64,000 nucleotides of DNA from Leucogyrophana mollusca. Lineage: Eukaryota; Basidiomycota; Agaricomycetes; Boletales. Positions 58,766-64,000 of this stretch are shown here, piece after piece. The stretch's first letter is position 1. Each line of letters opens with the position of its first letter. The stretch is taken from positions 98,005-162,004 of the forward strand of contig MU266334.1 of NCBI GenBank assembly GCA_021014945.1, given 5' to 3'. Below the pieces are notes generated by a model. The model saw only the letters and a list, made by a program, of their open reading frames with translations. It searched no databases and had not been told where the DNA came from. The position numbers and the translations under genes are program-made.

Positions 58766-59905
58766 TCACACCTCTAGTGCCATCCTTGCCTCCAACACCA
58801 ACCGCTCTGGGCAAATAAGAGAGAACCTTCCGCCTTCCTGCCTATACTCCACTGCCCACCACCCTCTCCTCTCATAGCGATCCCACAGGTCTACCTTTCC
58901 CGTAATTACGTCCTGCATGAAGCTTTTCGCAGCCTGAAGGACCTCCAAAGCGGAGCCCATTGCTGTGCTGTGACCGCAGTTGATCCTCACTTCACCCGCA
59001 TTGGCCTGGGATTTAACGAAAGAGATGAGCCAATCCATCGTGGAGAACCAGAGAACGATGTCCCCTTCGTTGGGAAAGATGATTGGGTCGCGCTCGTACA
59101 GCGTATCTCCGACGTATAGCATCTGTTCACCCGCATCCCACAGCGCGAGTTCGTCAGGCGTATGACCTGGCGTATGGAGCAGCTCCACGCCCAGGGGGAC
59201 GCTGCTGGGGGAATTCTGATCTCCGGCTACAATCTGGTGTAAGTGAGGGGCAAGGGTGAGGCGATATGAAGGTGTGCGGATCCCGAGGGCATTGCACTGG
59301 GAGTGACTGGGGAGGTTGCTGGGCGACACGAAGGACGGAGAGTGGCCTGATGCGAGGATAGGGCTATCCACTGCGAAGGCCTCGGCTCCTACTACAACAA
59401 TCGATCACCTCAGAGCGCCGTGTGACGAGCGGGAGGGATACGCACAGATGTGGTCATAGTGGCAATGTGTTTGCACCACGACGTATCTCATCCTCCGTCC
59501 CTCATTCAGCGGTCTTCCCCCGTTATCCGCTACGCCCACGGTCTCGATATACTCTCTCAAACTGGTCAAACCGATATCGGTGTTAAGTGTCCGCCCACCG
59601 CAACCTGTGTCGACTATGAGGATGGTTTCCGCGGCAGGCACGATTTTGGCGTAGATGAAGGGGTGCTCGTTCCAGATATCATCCCACTCCGTAATCAGGA
59701 ACGTGCTTTGTGTTAGTTGTCGGGTAGTGAACGCTGGCAGGTTCTTCGCCGTGCTCTGTTCTTTGTCAGATACGGCGCTGCTCTGTGCCCATCCAAGATC
59801 ATTTACTAGGCGCTGATTGGGATCGCGGGGAGATTGGCGGGTAAATAGTAGACAGAGCAATATAGACAGCAAGATAACAGCAAGTAGAGCTATATCAATT
59901 GACAT
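58766..59905 (-). CDS. Metallo-beta-lactamase-fold hydrolase with N-terminal membrane segment
   Basis: Two exons (59905-59446, 59391-58766) sum to 1,086 nt, giving 361 residues. The ATG at 59905 starts MSIDIALLAVILLSILLCLL, a signal anchor. The MBL motifs follow: ETILIVDTGCG, the zinc-binding THCHYDHI (HxHxD-H pattern, completed across the intron), HTPGHTPDELALWD, LYVGDTLYERDP and INCGHS. The fold is that of glyoxalase II/lactonase-type enzymes; substrate is unknown. It faces the CCDC174-like gene tail to tail, 71 bases apart, and lies 107 bases downstream of the molybdopterin synthase subunit on the same strand. Confidence 0.88.
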
Positions 59906-60012
59906 TTCCCCTGCAACTGGTGGGATCAATGGGAAGGGGGTGTGAGCGAGAAAACAGAAGAGATTGATTTATAGGCCAAAGCACACACCCTCTCTATGTT
60001 ATTCTCATCGGC

Positions 60013-60288
60013 TTAACCTCCTGACACGGGGCATATGACAGCGACTTCTTCTCCCCCTCTTAAGACCACATCATCAGCATTATCCACCATCGACGCATCC
60101 ACGCTCCATTGACTCGACCGCAGCGTGTCCTCCAGTCCAACATTGGGATGGAGCGACACCAGAAGATCCCCCAGCGCTGAGAGAGTAAAGGGCTTATCTG
60201 ACAGAGGCAAGGCTACCGTCTCTGAAGTCATTCCTGTCGCCGTGGAGGCTGCAGCGAAATAGAGGACTGTGATTTCAGGTTGACTCAT
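60013..60288 (-). CDS. cnxG: Molybdopterin synthase small subunit (MoaD/MOCS2A)
   Basis: Ubiquitin-like sulphur carrier that donates sulphur, as a C-terminal thiocarboxylate, to precursor Z in molybdenum cofactor synthesis in the cytosol. A single exon of 91 residues starts MSQPEITVLYFAAASTATGM and ends DDVVLRGGEEVAVICPVSGG. The terminal Gly-Gly after PVSGG is the functional signature, and the length matches MOCS2A. The ATG at 60288 is the only sensible start. A diverged 53-bp copy of its 5' end lies at 61886-61938. The gene symbol follows the Aspergillus name; orthology is by family, not by tree. Confidence 0.93.
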   Translation of the reverse strand: MSQPEITVLYFAAASTATGMTSETVALPLSDKPFTLSALGDLLVSLHPNVGLEDTLRSSQWSVDASMVDNADDVVLRGGEEVAVICPVSGG

Positions 60289-60527
60289 GACTGGTGCAAG
60301 GAACTTCGCAGTGTAAATAAATCCAGCTTGCGAATTGGAATCGCTGATTGGATCGGCCCAACGGTACTGTAGTCACGTGATACATTTTCACTTAATACCA
60401 TGCAACTACTTTATGGGACTCGGCGTCTATCATGTATGGTGGCATCCACCTCATGGTGTAGCTGTTGGTCCACGTAACATCTGAAAGGGCAGCAAACACA
60501 GGTCGGAATGAGGGCGACAACCAGAAT

Positions 60528-60860
60528 CTACCATCGCTCACTGTACTCATCCTTGCAATCTGGAGTCCTATACAGGCGGAGTTTCATGTTCAATCCACTG
60601 TTCAAGTCGTGCACCGTGTACTTGAATGAGTACAGACGATTATTGCTTTGGTGTTTGTTAACCATGAACTGGTGGGTCATGCAAAACGATTCCTGGGTCA
60701 CAGGGGAGGGGGACGCGAAGGTGCCGGAGTGCCTTTCGTGGACAGAACCCTTCAAATCGTAGCCATTGTAGAGCTCAATTTCGTAGGTTGGGAACGATAT
60801 CACACCAGCGCTGATGCCAGCGGCAGCCGCGAGGACGATGGCGCACAGGTTGAGAAGCAT
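60528..60860 (-). CDS. Small secreted protein, unknown family
   Basis: An intronless frame of 110 residues starting at the ATG at 60860. The first 22 residues (MLLNLCAIVLAAAAGISAGV) form a good signal peptide. The mature part is polar, reads TYEIELYNGYDLKGSVHERH and has only two cysteines (SFCMTHQF and TPDCKDEY), so one disulfide is possible. I do not recognise the family. It stops at 60528, about 240 bases downstream of nothing else on this strand, and lies upstream of the molybdopterin synthase subunit gene, both on the minus strand. Confidence 0.7.
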   Translation of the reverse strand: MLLNLCAIVLAAAAGISAGVISFPTYEIELYNGYDLKGSVHERHSGTFASPSPVTQESFCMTHQFMVNKHQSNNRLYSFKYTVHDLNSGLNMKLRLYRTPDCKDEYSERW

Positions 60861-62040
60861 TGATATCTTCGATTCTAACAGACACAGGATGAGGGAGTGT
60901 AAGAGAGGATTGGTAGGACTGACGGATGACGAGGCTGTTGGGCTGCTTCACTAGGGATCCTTGATTTCCTGGCGATCTTTAATAGTCGGCAATAACCATG
61001 CACCCACTGCAAGTCGACAATCGATCAGGCCCATACATACCGCGATGATGCATGTGGAAAGCAACTCGAGGCTGTCTGGTGTTTAGCCGTGCCTCGCTGG
61101 TGGGTCCGGTAGTGTCCGGGCCTGAAAGCCCTTGACCGAGCACGTCTTCCTCCGTTGCTTCACGGTCGACGCTGGCCTTTGTTTAGAGGACGTGCCCAAC
61201 ATCGTGGGCTTCTTCTCGCAGCGTAGCTCATGCTTCTCGATCTGGATTGCGTGCCGCCACTCGATCGACATGTCGACCATACCTGACTTATCTCCTGTCG
61301 TTCCTGACGAGTAGACATTATAGGTGGATCACTCCTCGATCACGCTCACACGCCGATATACCATCTCCGGGATGCTGTGTCTCTAACAACAAGTTTGGCC
61401 TTTGAAGGTACTGATCAACTTCTTCCAACGTCCACAGTGAAGAACCTCTCGGAAATGTTTTCGAGAGGATCTCTTAGTGGGCATTGGGACTTGCCCATAG
61501 AAGTTAAATTGTCTCTGGGATGCTGTGACTTGAACAACAAGTATGACTTTCAACTTTCCGTACCTTATCTTGATGTGAACGAGTCATGTCGTGTATCAGT
61601 TGGTGCAGGTGTGCCACGCCCCGTAAACCTCAGTTCATTCCCCGAATCTCTGGGTGAGACCTACTTTACCGTCTGTTTATTGCTGCGACTCGGTACCTCC
61701 TCGAGCTCATATATTATTGGTTTGGAATCATAGGTGCTGGTCGCTCAATGATCGACGTGTCTTTACTCTGTTGAGTTGCTCGGAGTAGTATGTCCACTAG
61801 TCCACCATCGGGATGTGGTGACGTCGGAAGCCTCCCCAGAGCCAAGGTGGGGGAAGGGCATGTCCGTTGAAGGTAGGATGACCAGTCGTTCCTGTCGCTA
61901 TGGATGCTGCGGCGACATAGAGGACCGTGAGTTCAGGTCTGCGCACATGGTAAAGAGAATTCCAAGAAAGAGGAAGATGTATCAGTTCGAATAAATCTAT
62001 TTCTACGGTGATGGCCCACGGGAGTCTATTGTTGCCGGGC
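60861..62040. other. Intergenic with a duplicated fragment of the MoaD gene
   Basis: About 1.2 kb. A plus-strand frame at 61377-61733 (118 codons) has no motif and no clear splice partners; I do not call it. The region holds the small secreted gene promoter and, at 61886-61938, a 53-bp relic of the MoaD 5' end. Confidence 0.5.
61886..61938 (-). pseudogene. Diverged partial copy of the MoaD/MOCS2A 5' coding end
   Basis: Aligned by hand with 60228-60280, 45 of 53 bases agree with no gap. On the minus strand it reads PELTVLYVAAASIATGTT, against PEITVLYFAAASTATGMT in the intact gene. The nearby ATG (61948) is out of frame because of extra bases between it and the Pro codon, and no ubiquitin-like body or Gly-Gly end follows. 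It is a non-functional duplicated fragment. Confidence 0.75.
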
Positions 62041-63068
62041 TCACGCGCGCTTCTTCAACTCAGCACACCACCATATAGGCTGTGAGGTCTTTATCCAGAC
62101 TGTCCTTTCTTCCGGCACAAGGTGGTTCGAAGTGGAGACCATTCCATCAAATGAAGATTCCGTGTCAGCTTCGACGGATAAAATCAGAGCGTAAAAAGAC
62201 GGATGATGAAGTGCTACTCACTTAAATTCCAACGTAGTCCAGTGGTGGACAATATGGTGGAGCCTATTCCGACAGGTAGAAGCCCACACGTTGGTCCCAA
62301 GATCGTATGGTCGATCTGAATAAAGTGCTCTCCCTATCTCCCAGAAGTTAGATTATTTCAAGGCCACTCAGAGCCGACTCGCACCTCGTCAAGAACCCAT
62401 CCCACATTATCATCTGTAACAGCAAAAGTCCTCTTACGGGTCTTGCGTAGTTTATGCAAGTATGACAGTGTGTGAACTGTCTGGTCTAACCTGCCAGATA
62501 GACCGCCAAGGACGAGGATATCATACTGTTGAATAACGTTCAGTCCATGGGCCACATGGGGTTGGAACAGGTCCTACATGCCGTCCTTCCGAGCGTTCTT
62601 TTTCCTCTACCATCCGAACGCACTTCATCAGATCAGTTGAATACTGATCTGGATCTTTAATAACCGGTACTCCCTATTAAACATGAGCTACGTCATTAGC
62701 GGTAAATGTAAGGCTCACTAGCGAGGCATAATACCCCTTGACGTCGTCCCGGAGCGAATCCAAGTCTCCCTTGATTAAGTCCGGGAGAAATCTGCGCAGC
62801 ATACAGTCGGTTCTTTCCACGGGGACGGTGCCGTGCAACACACATTCAAGACTCACAAACTTCGAGCATCCTTAGTGCCCGCTTGTCCTCTTTCTAGAAG
62901 ATCGTGGAGTCGGTTCGCACCACCGTCGGCGCAGCAGCGCCAGTCGCAAGCGTTCCAGAGTGTCTGGAGCAAATCAAAGGAGAAGGGTTGATTGAGCACA
63001 ATAAGCGCGCGATGGGTTTCTGGCTCCCCGGACGGCTGTGGTCCGAGGAACGAGAGTTCCCAATTCAT
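62041..63068 (-). CDS. THI80: Thiamine pyrophosphokinase
   Basis: Transfers pyrophosphate from ATP to thiamine, making the cofactor thiamine diphosphate in the cytosol. Six exons (63068-62857, 62791-62719, 62673-62578, 62525-62385, 62333-62222, 62168-62041) total 762 nt, giving 253 residues, normal for the family. Motifs include ALIVLNQPFSF, WRCCADGGANRLHDLL, FLPDLIKGDLDSLRDDVK, DPDQYSTDLMKCV, YDILVLGGLSGRLDQTVHTL and GPTCGLLPVG. The C-terminal half ends TEPS-like TESSFDGMVSTSNHLVPEER and VWIKTSQPIWW. The ATG at 63068 gives MNWELSFLGPQ. The donor TTT|GTGAGT at 62856 is preferred over an earlier GT because it restores the SLFLPDL join. Confidence 0.95.
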
Positions 63069-63335
63069 GGCAACAGCCAAGGGGTACCGCGAGACTGAGC
63101 TGGCGGTATGTACCTAATAAGAGACGGAGCACAAGGACTGGTTGAGTACTATCAGTACAGGGTCAAGATTGAAGATTGTTGGGACGGAAGCTGTATATAT
63201 ATCCTTGTCTTTTCCGCCCGCCTTTGGCTACCTTGTTTTTCACCCGCCCGCTCTCTGCATGTACACTCTGTCTTACTATTAGCCGTCGTTTTTCGCTGCA
63301 TGGATAGCCTGTGTGTATAGTATTTTCGTCGACAT

Positions 63336-64000
63336 ATGGGACACCAGGACCAGAGAACACCGCATGGTTCCAGCCAAATTGACTCCAAAGCCACACCCCC
63401 AGAGAAGGACTCAAACGAGCAAGTAAGCACCTACTTTCCCTCCTGCCCAGCAAGAAAGTCAAAGTGACTCCGGCCAGATTGCCGCGCTCGAAAATAGGCT
63501 AGGAGCCTACAGTGCTCGCGCTTCGCACACACAAGCTCGTTTACTTGCGACCTTCGATCTCCTCGACGCACTCCGGTCCCAACATGCCCTCGAGCTTTCC
63601 TCCGAGCGAGAGGCCAAACATAAGCTCAGCCAGGACCTAGATCGATCCCGCACCTACGCAAGGGCACTCGAAGCTGAGAGGGATGATCTAAAGGACGCCG
63701 TGGACCAGTTGATTCAGAAAGGTGGGTCTCGAACGCTTATCCGGGGGAGGGTCGGGGGAAGCTGTATCCTACTTATGTACAACCGCCTCTTTTTAGTCGA
63801 AATATCGAATGATATGAGCCAGTGGCCCTACAGCTGTCTGACTATTACAAGGCATGCAGGTCTGCGTTTACCTTTGCGCATTCGCTGGTGAATCAATCTG
63901 ACCGAGGACTGATTTATACTTCTTGGCAGAGTGTGTCCCCGAACCAGACGCTATTCGTGGCGAGACGCAAGACTGGGATGGACAGTCAGCTGCCTACGCG
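63336..64000 (+). CDS. Coiled-coil protein, unknown (3' end outside window)
   Basis: The ATG at 63336 opens MGHQDQRTPHGSSQIDSKAT; the following exon gives QIAALENRLGAYSARASHTQ and a heptad-like Leu/Glu/Arg region up to AVDQLIQK, then smaller exons VEISNDMSQWPYSC and ECVPEPDAIRGETQDW. The middle part is a likely coiled coil of about 70 residues. The first intron, as I read it (63423-63450), is only 28 nt, below the usual minimum, so the junction may be wrong. The gene runs off the right edge. I do not recognise the family. Confidence 0.6.

Noticed and set aside
61377..61733. 118-codon plus frame between the secreted protein and thiamine pyrophosphokinase
   Set aside because: No motif, no signal peptide and no consistent splice sites; the initiation codon is not an ATG.

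Overview
The window is nuclear DNA of a filamentous basidiomycete, most likely an Agaricomycete. Nearly every gene is broken by many introns of about 45-60 nt with GT...CTNAC...AG signals. The families present are typical of mushrooms and wood-rot fungi: DUF6533 and DUF6534-like membrane proteins, paralogous P450s, a WD40 protein with a cysteine tail, and white-collar 2. No bacterial-style operons, CRISPR array, rRNA, tRNA or complete transposon were seen. Gene models below were spliced by hand. Where exon lengths were summed they keep frame, but start codons and a few junctions remain inferences and are marked.

Layout. 1-7.6 kb: three conserved genes on the minus strand: a Bqt4-type APSES/KilA-N protein (cut by the left edge), 6-phosphofructokinase (11 exons) and an NCLX-like Na+/Ca2+ exchanger. 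7.6-23.8 kb: a gene-poorer, accessory-looking stretch holding a WD40 protein, a mitochondrial AIM9-like phosphotransferase, a small cysteine-rich secreted protein, a 7TM protein, a CipC/DUF3759 stress protein and a DUF6533 membrane protein, with diverged non-coding repeats between them. 23.8-27.3 kb: a casein kinase 1-like protein that has lost its catalytic residues but keeps a cysteine-rich membrane tail, followed by a broken kinase fragment and a trinucleotide repeat.

27.3-37.5 kb: two paralogous P450s in inverted orientation on either side of the spliceosomal gene SART1/Snu66, then a mitochondrial RMND1/Mrx10 homologue. 38.9-45.7 kb: a 1,676-residue acidic repeat protein ending in a CaaX prenylation box, and a GPI-anchored Ser/Thr-rich surface protein. 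46-64 kb: mostly housekeeping and regulatory genes: PRMT5, an ankyrin protein, white-collar 2 (blue-light response), Sds22, a CCDC174 homologue, a metallo-beta-lactamase-fold hydrolase, the molybdopterin synthase small subunit, a small secreted protein, thiamine pyrophosphokinase and the start of a coiled-coil protein.

The genes do not form one pathway. The most unusual items are the acidic CaaX protein whose seven exons are all phase 0 and whose C-terminal exons look tandemly duplicated; the CK1 pseudokinase; and recurrent micro-exons (7, 14, 14 and 23 nt), including an identical 14-nt micro-exon over the oxygen-activation motif of both P450s.
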